DNA of 64,000 nucleotides from Daucus carota subsp. sativus (Eukaryota > Streptophyta > Magnoliopsida > Apiales > Apiaceae): positions 30,306,527-30,370,526 of the forward strand of contig NC_030384.2 of assembly GCF_001625215.2 (NCBI RefSeq), written 5' to 3'. Positions 1-11,511 of this stretch are shown here, in pieces. Below the pieces are notes generated by a model, which searched no databases, was not told the origin of the DNA, and worked only from the letters and a program-made list of their open reading frames with translations. A program made the position numbers and the translations under genes. The first letter of the stretch is position 1, and each line of letters begins with the position of its first letter.

Positions 1-46
1 CTTTTTTAACATAAATTTTTTTTTGTTTGCTGTTTCAATATCACAG

Positions 47-3000
47 GCAGTTTCATACATTAGAACCTTGTATGCATTTACAAACGAAACATTAGCAAAA
101 TATTCATACGCAACTTCGCTACAAGCTACCCTAAGATATGGTATTTTGATAAGTCTCGTACAAGGCCTTGGGCTGGGATTCACATACGGGCTTGCAATTT
201 GCTCTTGTGCTCTGCAACTTTGGGTGGGCAGGTTCTTGATTACGCATGGAAAAGCTCATGGAGGTGAAATTGTCACAGCCCTTTTTGCTGTCATTTTAAG
301 TGGCCTGTAAGTATATCTTTCTTAATTATATTTCTACTTGAGTAAGACCAATGTAACTATGTCTCTCTGATGTGTGTATGCTGTTTTTTCACAGGGGACT
401 AAATCAAGCTGCAACAAATTTCTATTCATTTGAGCAAGGTAGAATTGCTGCTTATAGACTTTTTGAGATGATCAGTCGTTCATCCTCCACAGTAAACCAT
501 GATGGAAATACCCTTTCCTCTGTACAAGGAAACATCGAGTTTCGAAATGTATATTTCAGCTATCTGTCTCGGCCTGAAATTCCTATCTTGAGTGGGTTTT
601 ACCTTACTGTTCCTGCAAAAAAGACTGTCGCCCTTGTTGGCAGAAATGGCTCTGGTAAGAGCAGTATTATACCACTCATGGAGCGCTTTTATGATCCTAC
701 ATTAGGTATGTATTTTAGCTTGTGTCACTTGAGCTGTTGTGAGATCTGCATTGATGTTTTTTCCATGTAGCAATATTTGTTTCATTTTTCTGTTGCAGGA
801 GAAGTACTATTAGATGGGGAAAATATCAAGAATCTAAAGCTGGACTGGCTAAGAAATCAGATTGGTTTAGTCACTCAAGAACCTGCTTTGCTTAGTCTGA
901 GCATCAGGGACAACATTGCTTATGGGCGGGATGCGACAATGGATCAGATAGAAGAAGCAGCTAAAATAGCGCATGCTCACACATTTATCAGCTCACTCGA
1001 AAGAGGATACCAGACACAGGTAGGCATCTCAAATTGCATTCTTCATACTCCTTTTTTTATTTGGCACTCCCGCACATTCCCAATTTCTCTGTTGGCTTGG
1101 TTTCTATATCTAGAATCTTGTGTGTCAGGTGGGTAGGGCTGGATTGGCATTGACAGAAGAACAGAAAATAAAACTTTCGGTTGCCAGAGCAGTCATTTCA
1201 AGCCCGTCTATTCTTCTTCTGGATGAGGTCACTGGTGGGCTTGATTTTGAAGCAGAGAGATCTGTTCAGGAGGCTTTAGATCTTCTCATGTTAGGCCGAT
1301 CAACTATAATAATTGCTCGACGACTTAGTTTGATAAAAAATGCTGACTATATAGCTGTAATGGAAGAAGGTCAACTTGTTGAAATGGGTACCCATGATGA
1401 ATTGATTACTTTAGATGGCTTATATGCGGAGCTTCTGAAATGTGAAGAAGCTGCAAAATTACCAAGGAGGTATTATACTTGAGGAAACTTTTATTCTGCT
1501 CATCTGACTGAGAGCAGTTATTCACATATTTTAATATTCATTATTGTCTAATGTACTTTCAGGATGCCCAAGCGAAACTACAAAGAGGCTACAGCATTCC
1601 AAATTGAAAAAGATTCTTCAGCAAGTCATAGCTTCCAAGAACCATCATCTCCCAGAATGGCCAAATCACCATCTCTGCAGAGAGTTTCTGCTATCCATGC
1701 AATTCAGCCCCCAGACGGCACTTTTAGCTCGCATGAATCACCAAGAAATCAGAGCCCTCCTCCAGAACATATGGCTGAAAATGGTCTAGCGTTGGATGGG
1801 ACAGATAAGGAACCTTCAATGAGAAGACAGGATAGTTTCGAAATGAGACTACCAGATTTGCCAAAGATTGATGTCCATTCGGCAAATAGACATACGTCGT
1901 ATACTTCTGATCCTGAATCGCCTGTTTCACCACTTTTGACATCTGACCCACAAAATGAGCGATCCCATTCACAAACCTTTAGTCGACCACTCAGTGAATA
2001 TGATGACTTGCCAATGGAAATGAAAGAAGAGAAAGATGTGAAACATCGAGGAATACCATCATTTTGGAGGCTTGTCGAGCTTAGCTTAGCAGAATGGCTT
2101 TATGCTGTTCTAGGAAGCATAGGGGCAGCTATCTTTGGTTCCTTCAATCCGCTTCTTGCTTATGTTATTGCACTTGTAGTGACCACATATTATAATAAAG
2201 AAAAACACAACTACCGGGAAGACGTAGATAAATGGTGCTTGGTAATTGCCTGCATGGGTGTTGTAACAGTGGTTGCCAATTTTCTGCAGCACTTTTATTT
2301 TGGTATAATGGGTGAGAAGATGACAGAAAGAATTAGGAGAATGATGTTTTCAGGTATTTATCTCTTTTTACTTTTCCTTTTCCCCAAATTAGCAGATAAA
2401 TGTTCTTATATTGAGTGCATAACTTTCCTCCTCCCAATCCTTATGTTATGAGTTGTGTTTTTTTTATCATAAACTTCCTTGTTCTTAACGTAATGTTACG
2501 AGTTATGTATTTTATCATGCTGTGGATGTGTATTATGGTGAATTTAATTAGTCCAATTTACTCTCTGACAGCAATGCTTCGCAATGAAGTGGGATGGTTT
2601 GATGAAGAAGAGAACAGTGCTGATACTTTATCCATGCGTCTAGCAAATGATGCTACATTCGTAAGAGCTGCTTTTAGCAACCGAGTGTCTATATTTATTC
2701 AAGACAGTGCCGCTGTTATAGTGGCTGTTCTGATCGGGATGATACTTGAATGGCGACTGGCACTTGTCGCTCTGGGGACACTGCCTGTGTTAACCATTTC
2801 AGCTATTGCTCAGGTTTGCATTTTATATTGTTGTGCTTTTGTAATCTGGCAAGACAATTTTACTGCTTTGTACTGGAATTTATTGATTTTATATCTTTCT
2901 ATTACCAAGAGTTGATTAGGTACTGTAAAAGGCTAAACAAGTAAACCATAATGTCTCTATTCTTGTGGACACCATTATTAGATAATCTATTTAAAGCTAA

Positions 3001-4521
3001 TAATCTTCATCAAGTCATCAAATTTACTAATATTTATCCCCCCCCCCCACATTATGGATACGCAAAGAGTTCTGTTTAGTATTTATCATCTAGGACTCTT
3101 CATCTTAATTGGACCGCATGCAATAGCCCACTCTGTTGCTGAGTTGTTTTTATTTTTTGGTATCTAACCTAGACCTCTAATTGTCTTCTGAATTTAAAAC
3201 TTTTCAGAAGTATTTTTCTTTCGGCTTCCAGAAGTAATTTAAGCTTCATATATCTTCGTAATATTGTCCCTAATCACTTTTGAATTTGCAGAAAATGTGG
3301 CTTGCTGGATTCTCAAAGGGTATACAAGAGATGCATAGGAAGGCGTCTTTGGTCCTTGAAGATGCTGTCAGAAATATATACACTGTCGTGGCTTTCTGTG
3401 CTGGCAACAAGGTAATGGAGCTTTACAGAATGCAACTGAGGAAAATATTTAAACAGAGCTTCCTACATGGAATGGCTATAGGCTTTGCTTTCGGGTTTTC
3501 ACAATTTCTGCTATTTGCGTGCAACGCATGTCTTCTCTGGTATACTGCAGTATGCATTAAACATAATTACACAAGTCTTCCAACTGCTCTCAAGGAGTAC
3601 ATGGTTTTCTCTTTTGCCACATTTGCTCTCGTGGAGCCATTTGGCTTGGCTCCTTACATACTTAAAAGAAGGAAGTCTTTAATTTCTGTATTCGAAATCA
3701 TTGATCGAGTTCCGAAGATCGACCCTGACGATAACTCAGCAATGAAACCTCCGAATGTTTATGGTAGTCTGGAATTAAAAAAGGTTGACTTTTCTTATCC
3801 AACACGACAAGAGGTCTTGGTGTTGAGCAATTTTAATCTCAAAGTCAATGGTGGGCAAACTGTTGCAGTAGTTGGGGTTTCAGGGTCTGGAAAGAGCACC
3901 ATACTATCTTTGATCGAGAGATTTTATGATCCAGTTTCTGGACAGGTTTTTCTAGACGGCAGAGATTTAAAAGTATACAACTTGAGGTGGTTGCGCAATC
4001 ACCTTGGTGTTGTTCAACAAGAACCAATCATATTCTCAACCACGGTCAAGGAAAATATCATTTATGCGAGGCACAACGCGAGTGAAGCTGAGATGAAAGA
4101 AGCTGCAAGAATAGCGAATGCTCACCATTTTATCAGTAGTTTACCTCATGGTTATGATACACATGTTGGAATGAGGGGTGTGGATCTTACCCCAGGACAG
4201 AAACAAAGAATTGCAATTGCTCGTGTCGTGTTAAAGAACGCTCCCATTTTGTTATTGGATGAGGCAAGCTCATCAATTGAGTCCGAATCAAGCCGAGTTG
4301 TTCAGGAGGCGCTCGATACATTAGTCATGGGGAACAAAACCACCATTCTCATAGCCCATAGAGCAGCTATGATGAGACATGTTGACAACATCGTTGTACT
4401 GAATGGAGGCCGAATTGTTGAGGAGGGGAGCCATGATATGTTGATGGCAAAGAATGGCTTGTATGTCCGGTTAATGCAGCCTCACTTTGGAAAGGGTATG
4501 AGGCAGCGTAGACTAATATAA
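47..4521 (+). CDS. ABCB20: ABC transporter B family, ABCB6/ABCB20-like (3' part, 7 exons visible)
   Basis: Full-size ABC transporter cut by the window start. Exons 47-306, 395-705, 799-1019, 1129-1469, 1563-2353, 2572-2813 and 3292-4521 join in frame with GT-AG introns and give 1131 residues; the family is about 1400, so roughly 270 N-terminal residues are missing. Visible order: end of transmembrane domain 1; NBD1 (Walker A GRNGSGKS near visible residue 170, Walker B ILLLDEVT); a long Ser/Pro linker in exon 5; transmembrane domain 2; NBD2 (Walker A GVSGSGKS, Walker B ILLLDEAS, H-loop IAHR). NBD1 has LTEEQ in place of LSGGQ and IARR in place of the H-loop AHR, so NBD2 is probably the catalytic half. 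Plant ABCB proteins export hormones such as auxin at the plasma membrane; substrate here is inferred only. ABCB6 and ABCB20 are close paralogs, so the symbol marks the pair. Confidence 0.93.
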
Positions 4522-5340
4522 GTAACTTTGTGACTGTACAGTAACTTCCTTTTTCTTATCACATGCTTTACAAGATTTGACAACACAACTTTTGGCTGTA
4601 CAATTGCGGGTCTGATTATGTTCGTAAATGGTAGTGGTGGCAGCCTAGGATTATGCACCTTGTGCAGACTGAGATGTGAAGGCTAGAATTTACAAGTGTT
4701 CTGTGAGCTTAAGGTTGGAGTGTGCTATACAGGTAGATGCATATTCTTCTGGACAATCACATTATCAATGTGTTTTGTCCCCATTCTTTAGACAGTTAGC
4801 TGTAGTCACAGGAAGAGATGGCTATGTTGTTTTTTCGAAGTGTGATGCGTTTCATTGAACTCCATTTGCTCCCTTGCTTGCAATCTTCTAGCGACTTCAT
4901 TTCTTCAGTTGGTGAAAAAGGGCAGCTGACGAGGAGGGAAGGCAGATATTTGTTGTTCTCTTTGTGTATAATGAGTCAAACTAGACTGTTCTTCGGCAGG
5001 CTTCTTTTTTAAAAAAAATTAATTTTATTTTTATTATTAAGCAGATTTGAAATATAGGCTTTTCATTATAGGTTATTTTAATGTAAATTATAGCTGAAGC
5101 AGTTTTGTAATGTAAATTAAAAGGTTATATTTGGAGGCTAATTGAATTAATGTTGGCGGTTTTTTTTTTAATCCTGATGAGCAAATCAAAGAAAATAGGT
5201 GGTTGTGAATATGTGATTGTGAAGTATGCAAGTGTACGATAGAATGGTGAAGAGTCTGAGGTCAACTGTTCAACTTCTGTTCGCAATAGTTCTTTTGTGG
5301 GTATTGATCTTTGCATAAACACACCCTGGTGTCGTGTTCA
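4522..5340. other. 3' flank of the ABCB gene
   Basis: No coding region recognised. About the first 500 bases are probably 3' UTR; the rest is AT-rich with poly-T and poly-A runs (near 5010-5040 and 5158-5170) that could hold polyadenylation signals. Confidence 0.5.
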
Positions 5341-5388
5341 GTATGCCGATCTGAACCCAGAGTTGTATGCCGATCTGAACCCAGAGTT
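5341..5388. repeat. Perfect 24-bp tandem duplication
   Basis: Two adjacent copies of a 24-base unit (5341-5364 and 5365-5388) lie just outside the left end of the element that starts near 5410. Confidence 0.85.
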
Positions 5389-5513
5389 TCCGGAATATTA
5401 CTGTTAAAGGGGTTTCGGCCCCAAATAACCAAATTTGAGGTGATAATGCCCCAAATATCAAAATACCCAATAAATGGCCTCACTAACTCACTAACCATTA
5501 GTGACGCACATGG

Positions 5514-5548
5514 TGTAGCGTCTTGGTTTTTTTAACCAAAACGCTACA
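5514..5548. repeat. Hairpin/palindrome with AGCGT arms
   Basis: Arms TGTAGCGTCTTGGTT and AACCAAAACGCTACA pair over 15 bases with one mismatch around a 5-base T loop. The inverted element copy near 44120-44180 keeps the same structure. Confidence 0.85.
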
Positions 5549-5800
5549 TCGCGTCTTAGGTTTTGTTTTTTATTAATAAAATAGAAACGCTACATTCAAA
5601 AGCGTTTAGTCACTGTGGTTTTTGTTCAGCAGGGAGTGTATACAGGCAAGACGCTAGATGCAATGGCGTCCAGCCTTTCTTTTTTTTCTCATTTAACTAA
5701 ACACGCTACTTAAACTTGCGTTTATATTAGTTTTAAAATCAAATGGTAGCCCAGTAGTGTCTAGCCTATAAATTTAAAATACCAAAAACAATTTTTGTCC

Positions 5801-7080
5801 TAAACCCTAACCGTCAGTCAATTTAATTTAAAGTATGAATTAATCATTCTATAACCCAAACCTAAACCCTAAATGTTAACGATTGTAAATTAATTTATTC
5901 CGCCGGTTTCTCGGCTTTAGGGCCTTCGGCCCTGCAGCCTCGCATTAATTAGGGTTTAGGCTCGAGGGAGTAGGGTCTACCGGCCCTACACCCTCAATCC
6001 TAAACCCTAACCGTCGGCCAATTTAATTTAAAGTATGAATTCATCATTCTATAACCCAAATCTAAACCCTAAATGTTAACGGTTGTAAATTTACTTATTT
6101 CGCCGGCGTCTCGGTTTCAGGGCCTTCGGCCCTTCAGCCTCGCTTAATTAGGGTTTAGGCTCGAGGGAGTAGGGCCTACCGGCTCTACACCCTCAATCCT
6201 AAACCCTAACCGTCAGCCAATTTAATATACAGTACAAACTAATCATTCTGCAACCCAAACCTAAACCCTAAATGTTAACGGTTGTAAATTTACTTATTTT
6301 GCCGGCGTCTCGGCTTCAGGGCCTTCGGCCCTTCAGCCTCGCTTAATTAGGGTTTAGGCTCGAGGGAGTAGGGCCTACCGGCCCTACACCCTCAATCCTA
6401 AACCCTAACCGTCAGCCAATTTAATATACAGTACAAATTAATCATTCTGCAACCCAAACCTAAACCCTAAATGTTAACGGTTGTAAATTTATTTATTCCG
6501 CCGGCGTCTCGGCTTCAGGGCCTTCGGCCCTACACCCTCAATCCTAAACCCTAACCGTCAGCCAATTTAATATACAGTACAAATTAATCATTCGGCAACC
6601 CAAACCTAAACCCTAAATGTTAACGGTTGTAAATTTATTTATTCCGCCGGCGTCTCGGCTTCAGGGCCTTCGGCCCTTCAGCCTCGCTTAATTAGGGTTT
6701 AGGCTCGAGGGAGTAGGGCCTACCGGCCCTACACCCTCAATCCTAAACCCTAACCGTCGGCCAATTTAATATACAGTACGAATTAATCATTCTGCAACCC
6801 AAACTTAAACCCTAAATGGCCCTACACCCTCAATCCTAAACCCTAACCGTCGGCCAAATTTAATATACAGTACGAATTAATCATTCTGCAACCCAAACTT
6901 AAACCCTAAATATTAACGATTGTAAATTAATTAATTAGGGTTTAGACTCGAGTGTTTAGGGCCCTAAACTCTCAATCCTAAACCCTAACCGTCACTCAAT
7001 TTAATTTAAAATATAAATTAAATTTTATAAAATCCAAATACAAATCCTAAATATTAATGATTATTAATTTATTTGTTTAA
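5801..7080. repeat. Tandem array of ~199-bp telo-box-rich monomers
   Basis: Unit starts marked by TAAACCCTAACCGTC fall at about 5801, 6001, 6200, 6399, 6545, 6744, 6837 and 6979, so full monomers are 199-200 bp and three units are shortened (146, 93 and 142 bp). Full units carry AAACCCTAA telo-box words, an inverted TTAGGGTTTA and the palindrome AGGGCCTTCGGCCCT. Shortened units arise from loss of one internal block, which suggests unequal exchange or slippage. Confidence 0.85.
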
Positions 7081-7258
7081 ATTTACTTTTTGTTATCATA
7101 ATTAAATTTGCTTTTTTAATTTACTTGTTTGTTGCATAACTAGGCCTACCGGAAACCTACTGCTGGACAAAAATTTCATAACGATGCTGAAGTATGGTCA
7201 ACCACACTTGTGTATGTGGCAATACTAGCAGAATCCCACACTTAGTCTCTAAATGTTA

Positions 7259-7281
7259 AAACGCTACTGTATGTAGCGTTT
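7259..7281. repeat. Palindrome AAACGCTAC-N5-GTAGCGTTT
   Basis: Nine-base perfect arms flank TGTAT near the right end of the element; the core word is the same as in the left-end hairpin at 5514-5548. Confidence 0.85.
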
Positions 7282-7785
7282 GATTGTTATATAAAACAAA
7301 AAAACGCAAAACGATGTCACGTTTTGTTACAAAGGTGAGACGCTAATTCAAATACGTCTTTAGTGGTTATTTAGGGCCTTTTCTGAAAAAAAGTGTATTT
7401 TGGACATTAGTTCTGTTATTTTTGATAATTAGGGTCTTTTTTTCGTCGGGTCTTTGTTAAGAGTAAAACCCTAGATTTCTCCGATTTGGGGAAAACCAGC
7501 TGATTGGCGGGAAACGATAACATCCAAGCTTTGATTGGTGAGACGCTAATTATGAAATTATACTTTAAAGAGATCTAAAAACACATGTTAGAAAATAATG
7601 TATACAATTTATGGGACAGAGGCAGAGGTTACATAATTTTTAATATATACTAATACATGGTAAAGCGCAAGTGTCAAAATTGAAATAGAATAAAAGAATA
7701 CTACCACTGCTATAAATCCGGATATTAGATATAAATAAAACTGATTATGTTGTTGTAGTTGGGAGAGTTTGTAGGATAAGATAAA

Positions 7786-8624
7786 GAGTAAATTACATAT
7801 TGTGTACCTGAAATTTGCCATATATTCGATTTGTGTACCTGTAGTTTCGATATAGCAAATTGTGTACATCAAGTTTGAAAAACTTTACATAGTGTGTACA
7901 AACGTTAAAATTTTGTTAACGGCGTTAGTTTGTTTTTGAAAAAGCTGGTGACTAAACTGCAGTTTTACTACATCAAGCATTGCTTTCTTAACCTCATTAA
8001 CATAATTCCACAACTTAGCATATTTTTGAACATGACTAAACTGTAGTTTAGTCATAGGGGTGAGCATTCGGTTCGGTTAACCGAAACCGTACCGAATAAC
8101 CGAAATAATTTCGGTTCAGTTTACTGAAATTTATATTTCGGTTCGGTTTTCGGGAGCCAAATTTATAATTTTCGGTTTATCTTCTATTTACAAACTAAAA
8201 AATTGGCTGCTGACTGCTGTTACTTGCTCTGCTTGGATCTTTGATGATTTAAAATTGTAGATATCAGACTTGCAAGCGAGAGTTTCACGTTTTCAACTAT
8301 ATTTTAAGAATTTCGGTTTATAAATTCGGTTTTCGGTAATAACCGAAAATTAAATTTCGGTTCGGTATTCAGTAGAAGTTTTTGATAAATTTCGGTTTCG
8401 ATTAACCGAAAAAAAATTCGATTTCAGTTCCGGTTAACTGAATGCACACCCCTATTAGTCACCAGCTTTTTCAAAGACAAACTAACGCCATTAACAAGAT
8501 TTTAACGGTTGTACACACTATGTAAAGTTTTTCAAACTTGGTGTACACAATTTGATATATCGAAACTACAGGTACACATATCGGATATGTGGCAAAGTAC
8601 GGGTACACAATCTGTAATTTACTC
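7786..8624. mobile_element. Mutator-like non-autonomous element with long terminal inverted repeats
   Basis: Ends GAGTAAATTAC... and ...GTAATTTACTC are arms of an inverted repeat about 170-270 bp long. A perfect 9-bp target duplication TAAGATAAA flanks it (7777-7785 and 8625-8633). Long inverted repeats with a 9-bp duplication are the MULE hallmark. There is no transposase; the centre is taken by a younger nested element at 8055-8454. Confidence 0.85.
8055..8454. mobile_element. hAT-like non-autonomous element nested in the MULE
   Basis: Ends TAGGGGTGAGCATTCGG and its imperfect inverse (...GAATGCACACCCCTA) bound 400 bp largely made of TTCGGTT/AACCGAA words in both orientations. TTAGTCA occurs on both sides, an imperfect trace of an 8-bp duplication. 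Confidence 0.7.
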
Positions 8625-8931
8625 TAAGATAAACTGCTGAGACGAAAAGATATACAAATTGTAGGCCGTAAATTAGCTAACTGGTGTAGTTATGAAAAGA
8701 GGTCTTGTGTGACATGACATCCTTGCATGTTACCTTCAAAATTTCCTATGAATCTTGGAGTTGGAATGTTAAGATGAAATGTTCTGACTTAGAAAACTTT
8801 GAGTATCTCAGTTAGGATGATCAATTTTTATAATTTGTTGCACCGAAAAGAATAGCATGATTTTCTGTTCATAATATCTTAATACAAGATCTTTAATACT
8901 CGGAGTTTCTCATACTTGAGAATTATTAATA
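8625..8931. other. Intergenic, nothing recognised
   Basis: AT-rich DNA between two transposable elements. No open frame, repeat or promoter signal stood out. Confidence 0.5.
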
Positions 8932-9123
8932 CGGTTTTTCTAGTGTGTGTCCATGGGCACACGCTAAGCGCGGAATTTGATAAGTTTGAGAGGTTTTGAT
9001 TGCTCTCATATCTTAATAATAGTGGACCCCCCTGCAAATGCACCAACCACACCAATCAAAATCTCCCAAACATATCAAATTCCGCGTTTAGCATGTGCCC
9101 ATGAGCACACACTAGACAAACCC
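8932..9123. mobile_element. MITE family A, copy 1
   Basis: 192 bp with inverted ends of about 70 bp (GGTTTTTCTAGTGTGTG... / ...CACACACTAGACAAACC), flanked by a perfect 9-bp duplication TTATTAATA (8923-8931 and 9124-9132), which suggests MULE mobilisation. Related copies lie at 38420-38603 and 56492-56659. Confidence 0.85.
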
Positions 9124-9634
9124 TTATTAATAATCTAAGAAATAGCAAGAGTAATTTCAGATGTTATATTATTATGTGTAAGTGTATAAGATCTTGGAAG
9201 ATTCCCAGGTTGCTCTTTTCATTAACTCCTAAACGCCATAAACGCCATCTAATCAGAAATCACAAAAGGCAACACAATAATAAAAAATAGCTCTGCATCA
9301 CGTGGAGAGTTCGAATCTATTTACTAATTATACTTTTTTATTGTTTATGGATTGGCCTTTAACTATGTTCATGTCAACGTCATCTATTTTGATGTTTTTT
9401 CTTTTGCTGTTCGAAAATCTGTTTCTTGCCTTCGCTTTAACCTTATTGTGTTGTAGAAATTTGGGTTGCAGATTCCTTCAAAACTTAAAACTAACAAAAA
9501 TCTCAAAACAACTAAAAACCAGAGCCATATAGGCAAAGTACAACGAGTAGAGTCTGAAGTGCAAACAATTTAATATAGTTTCAGTCAAACTACAAAGCAG
9601 CCAGTGTCACTGTCCTCTTCTATTGCAACTAGGT
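9124..9634. other. Intergenic, nothing recognised
   Basis: AT-rich; a 76-codon hydrophobic open frame at 9302-9532 has no family features and is judged chance. Confidence 0.5.
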
Positions 9635-9642
9635 ATTACTAT

Positions 9643-10203
9643 CAAGGTTGTAAAAATCGGAACCCGGTCCAACTCGGTTTGGTTTCGGAAAAATGAGTAC
9701 TCGGAACTCGGGAGAGTACTCGGAATGAGTTATCGGATAACTAATCGGGTATTTTTTTTAATTAATTTTTTCTCTTATAAATAGTTATATACTGATTAAT
9801 AATAAAACTATCTAATAATATTAATATTTTAATAACACGCTTGAAATAATGAAGTTCAAATAAAAGTTATTTGTTTGATGGTTTTTGACATAATAATCAT
9901 TCACAAGTTTTAATGATAAAACACATATACTTTCTAATTAATGTCAATACTTTGCAAAAAAACACTCAAACAAATATAAATTTATGTTTAGTCTCTTTTG
10001 AAATAATTTTCAAATAAAACAATAAAAAAAATGGTAAGTCAAACTCGGATTTGACCTCGAGTACTCAGAGTCAAACCGAGTTTTGACCGATTTTTTAATA
10101 AATCGGTTTTGAACCCGATTACTCGGAACTCGGATCGGACGAGGGGTTAAAAACGAGTACTCGGAATGAGTACTCGGCCGACTCGGCGATTTTTATAACA
10201 TTG
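9643..10203. mobile_element. hAT-type non-autonomous element rich in ACTCGG words
   Basis: 561 bp. Ends CAAGGTTGTAAAAATCG and inverted CAATGTTATAAAAATCG; perfect 8-bp duplication ATTACTAT at 9635-9642 and 10204-10211, as expected for hAT. Both arms are filled with GAGTACTCGG-type words (GAGTACTC is itself palindromic) around an AT-rich core. No coding capacity. Confidence 0.88.
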
Positions 10204-10770
10204 ATTACTATATATGAGATCAATACACTATCCCGGAAACAACAATAGGCCGATACAGACTACCTTCTTAACTGGTCGATGTGTTTATGTAACCTTATTG
10301 TCCTGTTTAGGCTTCAAGTTCCTCACAAAATCATGCAAATCCCTCATGGACTCGCTGTCAAGAGCAGAAACATCGAGCTCAATTTCCCCATCTCCATCAG
10401 GGGTTGTCAATTTAGGATTCCGCTTGGCCACAATCTGCAAAATCTCATACAAATGTTCCTGAGCCCAGTCTTGCAACACCCGCCCCAACTGATCCCTTTC
10501 CTTAACACACATTTCTCTTCATGTGGATTTTCTGCGGCCTCTGCCTCTGTCCTCTTCTGCTTAGGTACAGTTTTGCCAGCAACTTCCTTGCTAACTTTCT
10601 TAGGCAATGCCGCATTTGGATGCTTCTGCAGGGGCCTGGTGTTTGCGTAAACTCAGCCAAGGGCTTGCTAGCTTCCTCTGTTGTGCACGCTTAACCTCAA
10701 ACTTTTCATAAGCCGGGTCGAACAGTTTATCAAATATCTCAAGCAAAACAGCAGCCATAGCATGAACTTC

Positions 10771-11015
10771 GGGGCCGTTTGGGTGAGCTTAAAATAAATG
10801 TTTTTTGCTTAAAATAAATAAGTGGAGTAGAAGTTAAAAGCAAGATAAGACTTATAAGTGATTAAAGTGTTTGGGAAATAAGTAGAAACCCTGAAACAAA
10901 AGCTAGTATTCCTAGCTTTTTATAAGTGCTTCTTGACTTATGACACAAACGGTACGAATAAGTGCTCCTAACTTATAATCCAGAAGATGGACTTATAAGT
11001 CCCAAACAAACAGCC
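10771..11015. mobile_element. MITE family B, copy 1 (inside the GTE pseudogene)
   Basis: 245 bp beginning GGGGCCGTTTGGGTGAGC and ending with the inverse-like CCAAACAAACAGCC; ACTTC is repeated on both sides (10766-10770 and 11016-11020), and excision in silico restores the reading GDEVHAM of the host gene. Copies at 24360-24586 and 34257-34502. Confidence 0.8.
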
Positions 11016-11180
11016 ACTTCATCTCCTTTGCGATTGTACAACATAGCATTATCAAAAGTCAGTCTGACATCATTGGCAAAATCAAGCGGATTCCTGTGAA
11101 CACGCTCACCAAGCTTCCACTTGACAACCTGATGATAATCACGAAGGTTCATTAAAAACCCAACCATGCTTATGGTTCAT

Positions 11181-11511
11181 TGTAATAGAATGCTAGCAAA
11201 AATGAACAAGGGCTCCAAGCAACTTCTCAATTAATAGCAACAAAAGACTGAGAAACAGAGTATTAGTACTGATTATAGCGTAACAAACTGCAGAGCTTTC
11301 GAGAGGCTCGCTCTCTCCCAGATCTATTAAGAAAAACTACACACAATATTTCGATAAACCCCCTTCCACCGTCTTGCTCTGTCCTTAACCCTAGCAGCTC
11401 TCACCTTTCTCCAATGACACAATTGCCCCTGCATTGGAAATGTCTCTTTTACCCTTGAGCCTTGTCCTTGTAAATACTTTCATATTTGTGCCTTGACCCG
11501 GATGTGTTACA
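11181..11511 (-). repeat. 3' LTR of the chromovirus
   Basis: 331 bp, TGTAATAG...GTTACA on the plus strand. The gag-pol frame runs through the polypurine tract into this LTR and stops at 11391. Confidence 0.95.

Larger units (their letters stand above)
5410..7440 (+). mobile_element. Unclassified non-autonomous element, copy 1 (AGCGT palindromes plus telo-box array)
   Basis: Its left portion (GGGTTTCGGCCCC onward) matches in reverse complement the segment ending at 44275, which fixes this boundary. The left subterminal zone (5500-5720) and right subterminal zone (7255-7380) both carry repeated ACGCTA/AGCGT words in both orientations; the centre is a tandem array of about 199-bp monomers. Both ends contain a version of GGCCCYAAATAACC (right end inverted), suggesting terminal inverted similarity. 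No coding capacity seen. The right boundary is uncertain. Confidence 0.55.

Noticed and set aside
5801..7080. Interstitial telomere from AAACCCTAA words
   Set aside because: The telomere-like words are scattered inside 199-bp units, not a run of TTTAGGG; there is no true telomeric tract.
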